Of a DNA stretch of 64,000 nucleotides, positions 44,580-53,531 are shown piece after piece. The stretch is from Bradyrhizobium xenonodulans (GTDB taxonomy: Bacteria > Pseudomonadota > Alphaproteobacteria > Rhizobiales > Xanthobacteraceae). The notes beneath the pieces are model-generated. The model was given only the letters and a program-made list of their open reading frames with translations. It was not told the DNA's origin and did no database searches. The DNA lies in contig NZ_CP089391.1 of the NCBI RefSeq assembly GCF_027594865.1, positions 3,502,501 to 3,566,500 of the forward strand. The letters run 5' to 3'. Position 1 is the first letter of the stretch. The number at the start of each line of letters is the position of its first letter. A program made the position numbers and the translations under genes.

Positions 44580-46642
44580 TGCGAAACGATCACGATATGA
44601 CTGACCCGAAACGCACGACGCAGGCGCCGCCTTCGCGCTCGGTGGTCCGTGCGATGATCTGGGCGACGGTGCCGGTGCTGCTCATCGTGCAATTGCTCGC
44701 TTCCGCCGGCGTCGAGGTCTCGAGCTTCTGGTCGCAGATCCGGCAGCTCGACGCGCGCATTGCCCGCACCGCCGAGAGCCGCGCCGAGCTGATCGCCGAG
44801 CCGCTCTGGAAGATGCGTTACGACCAGGTCACGAGCGTGCTCAACGAGATCATGCACGACGAGACCGTTGCCGCCGCGGCGGTCTATGACGACACCGGCG
44901 CTGCGATCGCCCGCGTGGTGGCGCGGCCGGCGGACCAGGCGGTCTCGGAGGTCTCGCGTCCGATCAGCTACGCCAACGGCAACATCGCCGTGCAGGCCGG
45001 CCGCATCGTGATCGCCTATTCCTATGCGACCGTGTATGCGGATACGGGCAGCCGGCTGCTGCTGCTTCTGGTCGTCGGACTGCTCGCAACGCTGGCGACC
45101 CTGATCGCGATGCGGATCTCGGCCAACACCTTCATCGGCAAGCCGCTCGCCGCGATCATGTCGGCGATCCAGCGCAGCAAGCAGGATGGCCGCGCCTATC
45201 CGGCGGACATCAAGTCGACCAACGAATTCGGCCAGCTCGCGCGTGCCTTCAACGCCATGCAGCACACGACCTCGGGTGCGCTCGACCGGCTCGGCCACAT
45301 GGCCGCGCATGATCCGCTGACGGGCCTGCCCAACCGCCGCTCGCTGTCCGAGCATCTGGTGACCTTGAGCCAGGATGCCGGCTCGCCGGACTCGCTGATC
45401 GCGTTCTGCTTCATCGATCTCGACGACTTCAAGGGCATCAACGACACCTTTGGTCATGATGCCGGCGACAAGTTCCTGGTGCACATCTCCGAGCGGCTGC
45501 GTGACGCGGTCGAGCCGCAGGATTGGGTCGCACGTCTCGGCGGCGACGAGTTCGTCGTGATCCGCCCCGAGGTCAGCAACGAGGCGACCGCGCAGGCGTT
45601 CGCACGCCAGCTGCTGGATGTGATCTCCGAGCCGATCCGGCTGCACGACAAGCAGGTCGTGCCGCGCGCCAGCATCGGCCTTGCCGTGCGCCGCGCCGGC
45701 GACCCCGAGCTGTCGCATCTGCCGGCGCTCGCCGACATCGCGCTCTACCACGCCAAGAGCAAGGCGCCCGGCACCGTGGCCGTGCTGGACGAAGCGCTCC
45801 AGCGCGACTATCGCCGCCGCTGGGAGCTGGAACTTGCCATTCCCACGAGCTTTGCCGAGGGCCAGTTCGAGGTCTGGTATCAGAGCCAGGTCGATCTCGA
45901 GAGCCAGGCTGTCGTCGGCCTCGAAGCACTCATTCGCTGGCGTCATCCCGAGCACGGCATCATCGGTCCCGGCGAATTTTTGCCGTTGATCGAGCGCAGC
46001 GGCAACAATGCGCGGCTGACGCGCTATGTGCTGACCGATGCCTGCCGCGCGCTGAAGCGCCTGGCCGCCGCCGGCAAGCCTCAGATCCGGATCGCGATCA
46101 ATCTGCCGCCGTCGGAGCTCGCCGACCATTCGCTCGCCGCGGAGCTGCGTGCGACCTGCACGCGCTTCGATGTTGCGGCATCCTTGCTCGAGCTCGAGAT
46201 CACCGAGGGCTCGCTGATCAACAACATCGCCAGCGCATCCGAGACGCTGCATCGCCTGCGGCGCTTAGGTGCCACCATCGCGCTCGACGATTTCGGCACG
46301 GGCTACTCTTCGCTCGCCCATCTCAGGCGCTTCCCGCTGGACAAGGTCAAGATCGACAAGGCCTTCATCAGCGAGATCCCTGACAGCGCGGAAGACAAGG
46401 CGATCGTCGGCGTCATCGCATCGCTCGCCGGAACGCTGGGATTGACGCTGGTCGCGGAAGGCATCGAGCGGGCCGAGCAGGCGCAGGCCATGCGCGAGAT
46501 GGGCGTGACGCTCGTGCAGGGTTATTTCTATCATCGGCCGCAGCCGCTCGACGCAGTCTTGCAATGGCTTGAAGGACAGGCGGCACGGGAGAGCCGCGTC
46601 GTCACCGACAGCCCGTCGATCGCACCGGAATTCGCCGCCTGA
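44579..46642 (+). CDS. membrane GGDEF-EAL cyclic-di-GMP enzyme
   Basis: A 687-residue protein. TM1 spans about 24-44 and TM2 about 157-178, enclosing a 110-residue periplasmic domain, followed by a HAMP segment to about 232. The GGDEF domain has DPLTGLPNRRSL and an intact GGDEF at 321-325 (RLGGDEFVV). The I-site is EPQD instead of RxxD, so product inhibition by this site is not expected. The EAL domain has GLEALIRWRHP (EAL at 449-451), LELEITEGSL, DDFGTGYSSL and VAEGIERAEQA, all catalytic marks of an active phosphodiesterase. Both activities may be present, switched by the partner binding protein. Confidence 0.93.
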   Translation: MRNDHDMTDPKRTTQAPPSRSVVRAMIWATVPVLLIVQLLASAGVEVSSFWSQIRQLDARIARTAESRAELIAEPLWKMRYDQVTSVLNEIMHDETVAAAAVYDDTGAAIARVVARPADQAVSEVSRPISYANGNIAVQAGRIVIAYSYATVYADTGSRLLLLLVVGLLATLATLIAMRISANTFIGKPLAAIMSAIQRSKQDGRAYPADIKSTNEFGQLARAFNAMQHTTSGALDRLGHMAAHDPLTGLPNRRSLSEHLVTLSQDAGSPDSLIAFCFIDLDDFKGINDTFGHDAGDKFLVHISERLRDAVEPQDWVARLGGDEFVVIRPEVSNEATAQAFARQLLDVISEPIRLHDKQVVPRASIGLAVRRAGDPELSHLPALADIALYHAKSKAPGTVAVLDEALQRDYRRRWELELAIPTSFAEGQFEVWYQSQVDLESQAVVGLEALIRWRHPEHGIIGPGEFLPLIERSGNNARLTRYVLTDACRALKRLAAAGKPQIRIAINLPPSELADHSLAAELRATCTRFDVAASLLELEITEGSLINNIASASETLHRLRRLGATIALDDFGTGYSSLAHLRRFPLDKVKIDKAFISEIPDSAEDKAIVGVIASLAGTLGLTLVAEGIERAEQAQAMREMGVTLVQGYFYHRPQPLDAVLQWLEGQAARESRVVTDSPSIAPEFAA

Positions 46643-46648
46643 GCGTGG

Positions 46649-47374
46649 CTACGGCTGCGTCGCGTTCCAGAGCATCGAGAGGCCGGCCGCGATCATGATC
46701 GCGTCCATCACCGTGCGGAACATCTCCGGCTTCAGGTGCAGCACGAAGCGCTTCGCAATGAAGGCGCCCGACATCAGCGAGGAGCCCGCAATCAGGCCCT
46801 TGACGAAGACGTCACCGGTCAGCGCGCCGAAACGCTCGAAGGTCACGGACTTCGCGAAATAAAGCCCGAGCGAGGAGGCCGCCTCGGTCGCCAGGAACGC
46901 GCCCTTGGACAGGCCGTAAAACAGGAACAGCGGCACGCTGAGCGGGCCGGTCGAGACCACGATGCCGGTGAGATAGCCGATGACGGCTCCGCCGATCGCG
47001 AGATGCCAGAGATTGGCCTTGAGATCATGCCGCGCCAGCCAGTGCCGCACCGGCACCATCGCGATCAGGAAGACGCCGATGGCGAGATCGACCGCATGCG
47101 AGGGCAGCGCCAGCAGCGTCCGCGCGCCAAGGGCAGCCGCCGGAATGCCGGTGACCGAATAGGCTGCGCAGGCCCGCCAGTCGACCTCGCGCCACCAGGC
47201 CAGGATCCGCGAAAAATTCGCCATCACCGAGGCGATGGCCATGATCGGCACCGCTTCCTTCGGCCCATAGGCATAGACCAGCACCGGCATCAGCATGATC
47301 GACGAGCCCGTGCCGACGATGCCTGAGACGGTGCCGGCGATCAGGCCGACGATGAGGACGAAGAGAAAGGCCAA
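46649..47374 (-). CDS. TauE/SafE-family sulfite/anion exporter
   Basis: A 241-residue membrane protein with seven or eight hydrophobic segments. The internal repeat is visible as VGLIAGTVSGIVGTGSSIMLMPVLVY in the first half and the second-half WHLAIGGAVIGYLTGIVVSTGPLSVPLF. It is a second family member besides the one at 16371-17156, with no regulator attached. Convergent with the GGDEF-EAL gene, six bases between stops. The exported compound is unknown; sulfite-like anions are typical. Confidence 0.87.
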   Translation of the reverse strand: MAFLFVLIVGLIAGTVSGIVGTGSSIMLMPVLVYAYGPKEAVPIMAIASVMANFSRILAWWREVDWRACAAYSVTGIPAAALGARTLLALPSHAVDLAIGVFLIAMVPVRHWLARHDLKANLWHLAIGGAVIGYLTGIVVSTGPLSVPLFLFYGLSKGAFLATEAASSLGLYFAKSVTFERFGALTGDVFVKGLIAGSSLMSGAFIAKRFVLHLKPEMFRTVMDAIMIAAGLSMLWNATQP

Positions 47375-47454
47375 GGGCAGGGCTCCCGGAGTCGGAGCAG
47401 TCTAGCCGCAGGAGGGGCCAGGAGTGAATGGCGGTGCCATGGTTCCACCGCCGT

Positions 47455-47501
47455 GTCCCGGACGCGCCGCAGCGTGTAACGCTGCTGCGCAGAGCCGGGA
47501 C
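47455..47501. repeat. GTCCCGG-type hairpin repeat
   Basis: GTCCCGG at 47455-47461 pairs with CCGGGAC at 47495-47501, enclosing GCAGCGT/ACGCTGC and CGC/GCG pairs. The form resembles a dispersed Bradyrhizobium intergenic hairpin. It lies in the 303-base gap between TauE and RpiB, which otherwise holds only a second repeat and no gene. Confidence 0.65.
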
Positions 47502-47584
47502 TCAGGAAGCGACACAGTCAACTGATGCCGCGCTGCGTCCGGGGCACGAGAGTGGAGCAGTGATGCACACCTGCTTCCACCCCA

Positions 47585-47661
47585 TCATTGCGAGCGCAGC
47601 GAAGCAATTCAAAAATGCATCCGCGGAAAGATACTGGATTGCTTGGCTGCGCTCGCAATGA
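47585..47661. repeat. CATTGCGAG-type palindromic repeat, copy 2
   Basis: The ends TCATTGCGAG and CTCGCAATGA are exact reverse complements, with GCGCAGCGAAGCAATTC and TGGATTGCTTGGCTGCGC pairing inside with a few changes. It is the diverged sibling of the element at 10282-10361. It ends 16 bases before the RpiB stop side. Confidence 0.85.
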
Positions 47662-47677
47662 CGGAAGTGAGTAGCCG

Positions 47678-48124
47678 TCAGCCTTGCTCGTCCATGACCC
47701 GCAGCTTCTCGACCCGGCGGCGAAAATCCTCGTCGGTGGAGAATTCGGCGGACAAATAGGAGGAGACGAGATCGACTGCGAGCCAGGCGCCGACGATCTG
47801 GGCACCGATGCACATGACATTCACGTCGTCATGCTCGACGCTCTGATGCGCCGAATGGACGTCGTGGCAGACCGCGGCGCGGATGCCCTTCATCTTGTTG
47901 GCCGCGATCGAGGCGCCGACGCCGGTGCCGCACACCATGATGCCGCGGGCGGCTTCGCCCGATGTCACTTTCTGCGCCACCGCCCGCGCGATGTCGGGGA
48001 AGTCCACCGGCTTGTCGTCATGGGAGCCGACGTCGACGATGTCGTGGCCGAGCTTGCGGATGTGGTCGATGACAGTCTGCTTGAGCGGCCAGCCGGCGTG
48101 GTCGGATCCGATGACGAGACGCAT
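47678..48124 (-). CDS. rpiB: RpiB/LacA-LacB family sugar-phosphate isomerase
   Basis: A 148-residue cytoplasmic isomerase. RpiB marks are GSDHAGWPLK at residues 7-16, the catalytic Cys65 in VCGTGVGASIAANK, and EHDDVNV with His98. It interconverts ribose-5-phosphate and ribulose-5-phosphate, or a related sugar phosphate. It lies at the end of a minus-strand cluster with a beta-hydroxyacid dehydrogenase and an amino-acid-type ABC transporter under a GntR regulator. In that setting a four- or five-carbon sugar-acid pathway is plausible, but this is inference. Confidence 0.9.
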   Translation of the reverse strand: MRLVIGSDHAGWPLKQTVIDHIRKLGHDIVDVGSHDDKPVDFPDIARAVAQKVTSGEAARGIMVCGTGVGASIAANKMKGIRAAVCHDVHSAHQSVEHDDVNVMCIGAQIVGAWLAVDLVSSYLSAEFSTDEDFRRRVEKLRVMDEQG

Positions 48125-48192
48125 GTGATGTCCTTCTTGATCTTGCGATGGGTCGTGACAGCCGCAAGCGGGCTGTCACGAATGTTCCGGTG

Positions 48193-48987
48193 CTAGCTGC
48201 GCATGTCCGGCGGCAGCTCGACGCCGTGGAATTTCTTGTAGATCGCGTTGAGCTTGCCGTTCTTGACGTTCTCGGTGATCCAGGCGTTGAGCTTGTCCGT
48301 CAGACGCTGCTCGCCCTTCTTCAGGCCGATGGCGAGATCGAAGGTCGCCAGCGGAATCCTGGATTCGAATACGCGCGAGGGGTTCTTCACGCCGATCTGG
48401 TTGATGATCGTCGCCGACGAGCCGACGCAATCGACCTGGCCGGAGACGGCCGCGGTCACCATGGTGGCATCGTCGTCAAAGCGCGCGATCTTGAGGTCCT
48501 TGTCCTTCATGTTGGACAGCGTCGTGTCCTGCGTGGTGCCGCGCGAGACGCCGATCGACTTGTCCTTCAGGTCGGGCCAGTCCTTGACGGTCGACGATTT
48601 CAGGCAGCCGACGTCGGATTGCAACGTCGCATAGCGCTTGGTGAAGTCGATCACCTTGGCGCGATCGGGCGTCACCGACAGGGTCGAGATGATGATGTCG
48701 GCCTTGCCGGTCAGAACGTTCGGGATGCGCGTCGCGCCGGTGGTCTGGATGAATTCGAGCTCGAGCCCCCAATCCTTGGCGAGGAGCTGCGCCACTTCGA
48801 CGTCGGAGCCGGTCGGCTTCATGGTGCTATCCATCGTGCCCGAGGGCGGAATGGCGAGGTCGGTCGAGATGCGGATCTTCTTCGCCTTCGTGATGTCGTC
48901 GAGCAGATCGGCCGAGGCCGGCGTGGCAGCCATGATGACGAGGCCGCTCAACGCGGCGGCGGCGCCCAGCAATGTCTTGTTTATCAT
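48193..48987 (-). CDS. family 3 ABC substrate-binding protein
   Basis: A 264-residue periplasmic binding protein of the polar amino acid type (SBP_bac_3). Signal peptide residues 1-26 (ATPASAD end). The mature part begins LLDDITKAKKIRISTDLAIPP and has the LNPYTF-like GKADIIISTLSVTPDRAKVIDFTK core that holds the ligand carboxylate and amino group. Two cysteines (GCLKS, DCVGSS) may form a disulfide. It is the binding component for the two permeases and ATPase encoded upstream on the same strand. Confidence 0.92.
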   Translation of the reverse strand: MINKTLLGAAAALSGLVIMAATPASADLLDDITKAKKIRISTDLAIPPSGTMDSTMKPTGSDVEVAQLLAKDWGLELEFIQTTGATRIPNVLTGKADIIISTLSVTPDRAKVIDFTKRYATLQSDVGCLKSSTVKDWPDLKDKSIGVSRGTTQDTTLSNMKDKDLKIARFDDDATMVTAAVSGQVDCVGSSATIINQIGVKNPSRVFESRIPLATFDLAIGLKKGEQRLTDKLNAWITENVKNGKLNAIYKKFHGVELPPDMRS

Positions 48988-49007
48988 CCTTGGTACTCCT
49001 CTCCCTG

Positions 49008-49766
49008 TTATGATTTTAGGTTTCCCGTGCCGACGAACTGCGTCAGCTCCGGCGTCGTTGGCGACGTCAGGATCGAGGCGGGTCCGGTCTCGTGGACCTT
49101 GCCGCGATGCATGAAGACGATCCGGTCGGCGATGCCCTTGGCAAAGCCCATCTCGTGGGTGACCATCACCATGGTCATGCCGTCGGCCGCCAGCTGCTCG
49201 ATCACCTTCAGCACTTCGCCGGTGAGCTCGGGATCGAGCGCCGAGGTGACCTCGTCGAACAGCATCACCTTGGGCTGCATCGCCAGCGATCGCGCGATCG
49301 CCGCGCGCTGCTGCTGGCCGCCGGAGAGCTGTTCGGGATAGGCGTGCAGCTTCTCCTCGAGCCCAACCTGCGCCAGCACCTTTCGCGCGAGATCTTTTGC
49401 TTGGGCTGTGGCTATGCCCTTCACGGCGCAGGGCGCGAGCGTGATGTTCTGTTCGATGGTCAGATGCGGAAACAGATTGTAGCTCTGGAATACGATGCCG
49501 ACGTCCTGACGTAGCGCACGCAGATCGATGTCGGGGCGGTCGACACGGTGTCCGCACACGACGATCTCGCCGCCGTCGACTTTCTCGAAGCGGTCAATGC
49601 AGCGCAGTGCGGTGCTCTTGCCGGAGCCGGAACGGCCGATCAGCGCCAGCACTTCGCCGCGCTGAACGGCAAAGGAGACGCCGTCGAGCACACGCAGGGA
49701 GCCAAAGCTCTTCTGGACGTTGCGGAGCGACACGATTGGCTCGGAGGAGAGGGCGTTTTGTTGCAT
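49008..49766 (-). CDS. polar-amino-acid-type ABC transporter ATP-binding protein
   Basis: A 252-residue GlnQ-type ATPase. Walker A is [13 protein letters not shown], the Q-loop is [15 protein letters not shown], the signature [15 protein letters not shown], and Walker [16 protein letters not shown], with the switch His in MVTHEMG. Start at 49766 lies one base beyond the permease stop; a longer in-frame start inside the permease gene is less likely. It couples to the two permeases upstream. Confidence 0.93.
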   Translation of the reverse strand: MQQNALSSEPIVSLRNVQKSFGSLRVLDGVSFAVQRGEVLALIGRSGSGKSTALRCIDRFEKVDGGEIVVCGHRVDRPDIDLRALRQDVGIVFQSYNLFPHLTIEQNITLAPCAVKGIATAQAKDLARKVLAQVGLEEKLHAYPEQLSGGQQQRAAIARSLAMQPKVMLFDEVTSALDPELTGEVLKVIEQLAADGMTMVMVTHEMGFAKGIADRIVFMHRGKVHETGPASILTSPTTPELTQFVGTGNLKS

Positions 49767-49767
49767 G

Positions 49768-50442
49768 TCAGGCCGGCGCAAGGTTGGATCTGCCACGCCC
49801 CATCCGCCGCTCCAGCCTCTGGCTGAACAGCGACAGGGGATAGCACATGGCGAAATAGGTGACGGCGATGATGGCGTAGATCGCGAACGGCTCGAACAGC
49901 GAGTTGTTGACGATCTGGCCCGAGCGCATCAGCTCGACGAAGCCGACGACGGAGGCGAGCGAGGTGTTCTTGATGATCTGCACCATGAAGCCGACGGTCG
50001 GCGGCGTCGCGATGCGGATCGCCTGCGGCAGGATCACCTTGGTCATGCGCTGGGTCCGGCTCAGCGCCAGGCCCTCGGCGGCCTCCCATTGCGGCTTCGG
50101 CACCGACTGGATGCAGCCGCGCCAGATCTCGCCGAGATAGGCGGAAACATACAGCGTCAGCGAGGCGCCGGCGGCCGCGAGCGGCGAGACCTTGAGCCCG
50201 ATGGCGGCGAGGCCGAAATAGCCGAGGAACAGGATGACGAGCAGCGGCGTGCCCTGAATGAGCTGGACGTAGACGGCGCTGGCGATTCGTACCGATTTGA
50301 GCGGCGAGATCCGCGCCAGCGCGATCACGAAGCCGACGATGCCGCCGCCGATCAGTGCGATCACCGAGAGACTAATGGTCCAAAGCGCGCCCTGGCCGAG
50401 AAACATCAGATGGTTGATGTTGAGATGTCCGCCCATGGTCAT
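49768..50442 (-). CDS. polar-amino-acid-type ABC transporter permease
   Basis: A 224-residue HisM/GlnP-type inner-membrane permease with about five hydrophobic helices. The cytoplasmic coupling motif (EAA-type) is [23 protein letters not shown]. Lipid-facing helix [21 protein letters not shown] includes the family RGTP-like QGTPLLV. It pairs with the neighbouring permease of similar layout. Its start is two bases after the upstream permease stop. Confidence 0.92.
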   Translation of the reverse strand: MTMGGHLNINHLMFLGQGALWTISLSVIALIGGGIVGFVIALARISPLKSVRIASAVYVQLIQGTPLLVILFLGYFGLAAIGLKVSPLAAAGASLTLYVSAYLGEIWRGCIQSVPKPQWEAAEGLALSRTQRMTKVILPQAIRIATPPTVGFMVQIIKNTSLASVVGFVELMRSGQIVNNSLFEPFAIYAIIAVTYFAMCYPLSLFSQRLERRMGRGRSNLAPA

Positions 50443-50443
50443 C

Positions 50444-51127
50444 TCACAGCGGCGTGCCGAGCCGGCGACGGCGCGGGAACAGGACGAGGCCGAGGCCCCA
50501 GAAGCCCGCGCGCATCACCAGCGAGAGGATGACGTAGAGCACGGCGACGATGATGTAGGTCTCGAACGCGCGATAGGTGTCCGACTGGATGTAATTGGCG
50601 ACCGCGGTGAGCTCTTCGGCCGAGATCTGCGAGCAGACCGATGAGGCCAGCATCAGCAGCACGAACTGGCTGGTGAGTGCGGGATAGACCCTTTCGATCG
50701 CCGGAAGCAGGATGATGTGCCAATAGATCTGCAGGCGCGACAGCGCCAGTCCTTCGGCGGCCTCGATCTGTCCGCGCGGTATCGCCTCGAAGCCGGCGCG
50801 CATGATCTCGGCAGTGTAGGCGCCGACATTGATGGTCAGCGCGGCCACCGCCACGGTGAAGGCGGAGAATTTCAAGCCGAGGCTGGCGAGGCCGAAATAG
50901 ACAAGGAAGATCTGCACCAGCAGCGGCGTGTTGCGGATCGTCTCGACATAGGCTTTGCAGGCACCTGCAATCAGCGCGTTGTGCGTGCCGCGCCCGACCG
51001 CGGCGAGCGTACCGAGCAGGGCGCCCAGCACCGTCGCGAACGCTGCAAGCTCCAGCGTCAGTGCAGCGCCAGCCACGAAACTTGGCCAACGCTCGAGCAC
51101 TGCGGGAAAGTCGAGTTGGAGGCTCAT
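50444..51127 (-). CDS. polar-amino-acid-type ABC transporter permease
   Basis: A 227-residue permease with the same fold as its neighbour. The TPLLVQIFLVYFGLASLGL segment and the coupling loop [24 protein letters not shown] are visible. Duplicated permeases of this kind form a heterodimer. It follows the dehydrogenase gene on the same strand by ten bases. Confidence 0.92.
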   Translation of the reverse strand: MSLQLDFPAVLERWPSFVAGAALTLELAAFATVLGALLGTLAAVGRGTHNALIAGACKAYVETIRNTPLLVQIFLVYFGLASLGLKFSAFTVAVAALTINVGAYTAEIMRAGFEAIPRGQIEAAEGLALSRLQIYWHIILLPAIERVYPALTSQFVLLMLASSVCSQISAEELTAVANYIQSDTYRAFETYIIVAVLYVILSLVMRAGFWGLGLVLFPRRRRLGTPL

Positions 51128-51137
51128 CGTATCCGGT

Positions 51138-52037
51138 TCAGCCGGTGGTCTGGTTGGTCATGCGGTCATAGACGCGGAACAGCGCCTGGTTGCCGTTGCT
51201 GCCTTCGCCATGTGCGCGCGCATCGACATACTGGCTGGTGACGAGCGCGGTGCCGGGCAGCGGCACGCTCAGCGCCTGAGCCTGCTCCTGCACGAGGCGG
51301 AGGTCCTTGAGTTGCAGATCGATCCGAAAGCCTGCGGAGACGTCGCCCGCGATCATCGCGGGGCCGAGCTTGTCGAGCATCCAGGAGGCGGCGGAGCCGC
51401 CAAGCAGCACGCGGCGCAGCAGATTGAGATCGAGGCCAGACGCGCGACCGAGCGCGAGCGCTTCGCAGATCGCCTGGATGTTGATGCCGCAGATCAGCTG
51501 ATTGCAAAGCTTGACGGTCTGGCCGGCGCCGGGGGCACCGACATGCGTGATAGTGGTGCCCATCGCGCGGAAGAACGGCTCGGCCTTGGCAAATGCTTCG
51601 GCATCGCCGCCGGCCATGATCGACAGTGCAGCGTTCTTCGCGCCCACGGGGCCGCCCGAGACCGGCGCGTCGATGAAGCCGACGCCGATATTTTGCAGGT
51701 CGGCATGGATGCGGCGGACTGCGACCGGCGAGATCGTGCTCATGTCCACGATGAGCTTGCCTGATGGCGGCGACTTCAGGAGGCCGTGCTCGCCATAGAT
51801 GGTTGCTTCGACATGGGGCGTGTCGGGCAGCATGGTGATGACCATGTCGGTGCCTTCCGCTGCATCGGCAGGGCTGTTGGCGCGAACCGCGCCTTCCTTG
51901 ACGCTGTCGGCCAGTGCGGCCTCGTTGAGATCGAAGACGCGAACCGCATGCCCGGCCACCAGGAGGTTGCGGACCATCTCCCGGCCCATCGTGCCGATGC
52001 CGATGAAGCCGACATTGCCCTTGTCGTTCCGTCCCAT
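51138..52037 (-). CDS. beta-hydroxyacid dehydrogenase (HIBADH/tartronate semialdehyde reductase family)
   Basis: A 299-residue NAD(P)-dependent oxidoreductase. The Rossmann motif GFIGIGTMGREM is at residues 9-20. The substrate motif DAPVSGGPVGAKN carries the family's serine-glycine turn, and the catalytic Lys lies in GAGQTVKLCNQLI. Relatives include 3-hydroxyisobutyrate, tartronate semialdehyde, and threonate/erythronate enzymes, so a short hydroxyacid is oxidised or reduced. It heads the transporter cluster after the GntR gene (35 bases between). Confidence 0.92.
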   Translation of the reverse strand: MGRNDKGNVGFIGIGTMGREMVRNLLVAGHAVRVFDLNEAALADSVKEGAVRANSPADAAEGTDMVITMLPDTPHVEATIYGEHGLLKSPPSGKLIVDMSTISPVAVRRIHADLQNIGVGFIDAPVSGGPVGAKNAALSIMAGGDAEAFAKAEPFFRAMGTTITHVGAPGAGQTVKLCNQLICGINIQAICEALALGRASGLDLNLLRRVLLGGSAASWMLDKLGPAMIAGDVSAGFRIDLQLKDLRLVQEQAQALSVPLPGTALVTSQYVDARAHGEGSNGNQALFRVYDRMTNQTTG

Positions 52038-52072
52038 GTTATTTGTCCGTTTCTTGGTTCGCTGGTCTGCGA

Positions 52073-52813
52073 TCAGCCCGAGGCGCTGGTCTTGTCGATG
52101 TCGCCGACGACGGCGCGCCTGCGATATTCATCGCCGATGGCAAAGTGCTTGCGCAGCGTCGCATCCGCCCGCTCGGGATCGCGCGCGATCACCGCGTCGA
52201 AGATGCGGCGGTGGTCGTCGATCAGGTAGGTCTTCATCGACGGGAAGGCCTGCACCAGTTCGCGGCGGCTCCGATGCGAATGCGTCAACAGGCCCGCCAT
52301 TGAGCTGTGCAGAACCGACAGCGTTTCCGAATGCGACGCCACGACGATGGCGCGATGGAATTCGAAGTCGGCCATGCCGCCGGCATCGGCCTCGTCGATC
52401 GTCTCGCCGATCTTGGCAAGGGCGCGCTGCAGGCGTTCGAAATCGGCAATGTTGGCACGCTCGCAGGCGAGGCGGATCGCCTGGCATTCGATCGCGACGC
52501 GCGCCTGCATGACGTCGTCGAGCATGTCCGCCTGCTGGGCGAGCGCGAAGGTGAAGAAGTCGTTCAGCACCGAGACGTCCGGGCGCGTCACGACGGTGCC
52601 GATGCGGTCGCGGATCTCGACGATGCCGAGCACGGTGAGGGCTCGCAGCGCCTCGCGCACGATGGGACGGCTGACGCCAAGGAGGGTCGCCAGCTCGCGC
52701 TCGGAAATCAGGCGATCGCCGGGCTTGAGCGAGCCTGCAAGCAGGCGCTCGCGCAAGAAGGCGAACACCTTCTCGAACCCTTTTTCGCCTTCGGCAGCGC
52801 GCTTCAGTTCCAT
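52073..52813 (-). CDS. GntR-family (FCD) transcriptional regulator
   Basis: A 246-residue FadR-type regulator. The winged helix has SERELATLLGVSRPIVREALRALTVLGIVEIRDRIGT (shown as SRPIVREALRAL). The FCD domain carries metal/ligand residues in RVAIECQAIRLACE, FHRAIVVASHSE and IDDHRRIFDAV. It stands at the head of the dehydrogenase-ABC-RpiB cluster and a perfect palindrome lies just upstream, so it probably represses the cluster until a substrate-related acid binds. Confidence 0.92.
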   Translation of the reverse strand: MELKRAAEGEKGFEKVFAFLRERLLAGSLKPGDRLISERELATLLGVSRPIVREALRALTVLGIVEIRDRIGTVVTRPDVSVLNDFFTFALAQQADMLDDVMQARVAIECQAIRLACERANIADFERLQRALAKIGETIDEADAGGMADFEFHRAIVVASHSETLSVLHSSMAGLLTHSHRSRRELVQAFPSMKTYLIDDHRRIFDAVIARDPERADATLRKHFAIGDEYRRRAVVGDIDKTSASG

Positions 52814-52836
52814 CCCGCTCTCTTTTGGTCTGATCT

Positions 52837-52847
52837 TGGTCAGACCA
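52837..52847. promoter_or_regulatory. TGGTCAGACCA palindrome, probable GntR operator
   Basis: A perfect 11-base palindrome TGGTC-A-GACCA lies 24 bases upstream of the GntR start, with a related TTGGTCTGATC just before it. Short TGGTC-type palindromes are usual for FadR-family regulators, so this is the likely operator of the gntR-dehydrogenase-ABC-rpiB cluster. Confidence 0.6.
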
Positions 52848-53066
52848 GTATGATAACCAGAAGGCCCAGGTCAAGAGGGTCGAGATCAAAGAACGAGGGC
52901 GGCGCTGTCAGACCGGATCTGGCGGCCTGCTAAGGCATTGTTCCGATTGGGGTCGGCTACTTTGCATGGGGTTGTTTTTCATGATTTTGTTTGCCGACTG
53001 CTGCTGACAGCATGTTGGCAGCAGCAACCGGCTACGTCCTCCTCCTGACAAAACGGGGAGTGGGTC

Positions 53067-53435
53067 ATGCCGATCGAGGCAAGCTGTCATTGCGGTGAGA
53101 CGGTGTTCGAGGTGACGGAGGCGCCATCGAACCTGACGCGCTGCACCTGCTCGCTCTGCGCCAAGCGCGGCGCGCTCTGGGCCTATTACACGCCGGCGCA
53201 GTTTCGGCTGCTGTCACCGGCGGAGAATGTCGCGACCTATCTCTGGGGCAGTCGCACGGTCAAACATCATTTCTGCGCCGCTTGCGGCTGCGGCACCTAT
53301 TCGGAGTCGCCGGACTGGTCGAGCGGCAAGCCCGATTTCGACAATCCCAAGGTCGCGGTGAATGCGCGCCTGTTCGACGATTTCGATCTCGAGGCGGTGC
53401 CGGTGAACATGATCGACGGCAAGAACCTATGGTGA
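53067..53435 (+). CDS. GFA-family (CENP-V/GFA) protein
   Basis: A 122-residue protein of the glutathione-dependent formaldehyde-activating (GFA) fold. Zinc ligands are distributed as CHCGETVFEV at the start, CTCSLCAKRG near residue 30 and FCAACGCGTYS near 70. Many members have no proven formaldehyde activity, so only the fold is claimed. It is transcribed away from the GntR gene, with about 250 bases between, and stands alone. Confidence 0.9.
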   Translation: MPIEASCHCGETVFEVTEAPSNLTRCTCSLCAKRGALWAYYTPAQFRLLSPAENVATYLWGSRTVKHHFCAACGCGTYSESPDWSSGKPDFDNPKVAVNARLFDDFDLEAVPVNMIDGKNLW

Positions 53436-53531
53436 GCATTTGGCTCGCGCATGTCTGCTGCACGTCAGTGCCCTTGAGGCCGTTTTGAAAAGCTGATTTG
53501 TTTCCGGCCCGAGAAAAAGGGGAGGAAACCC

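Noticed and set aside
44351..46252. 633-codon minus-strand frame opposite the GGDEF-EAL gene
   Set aside because: Shadow of a gene with all catalytic motifs intact.
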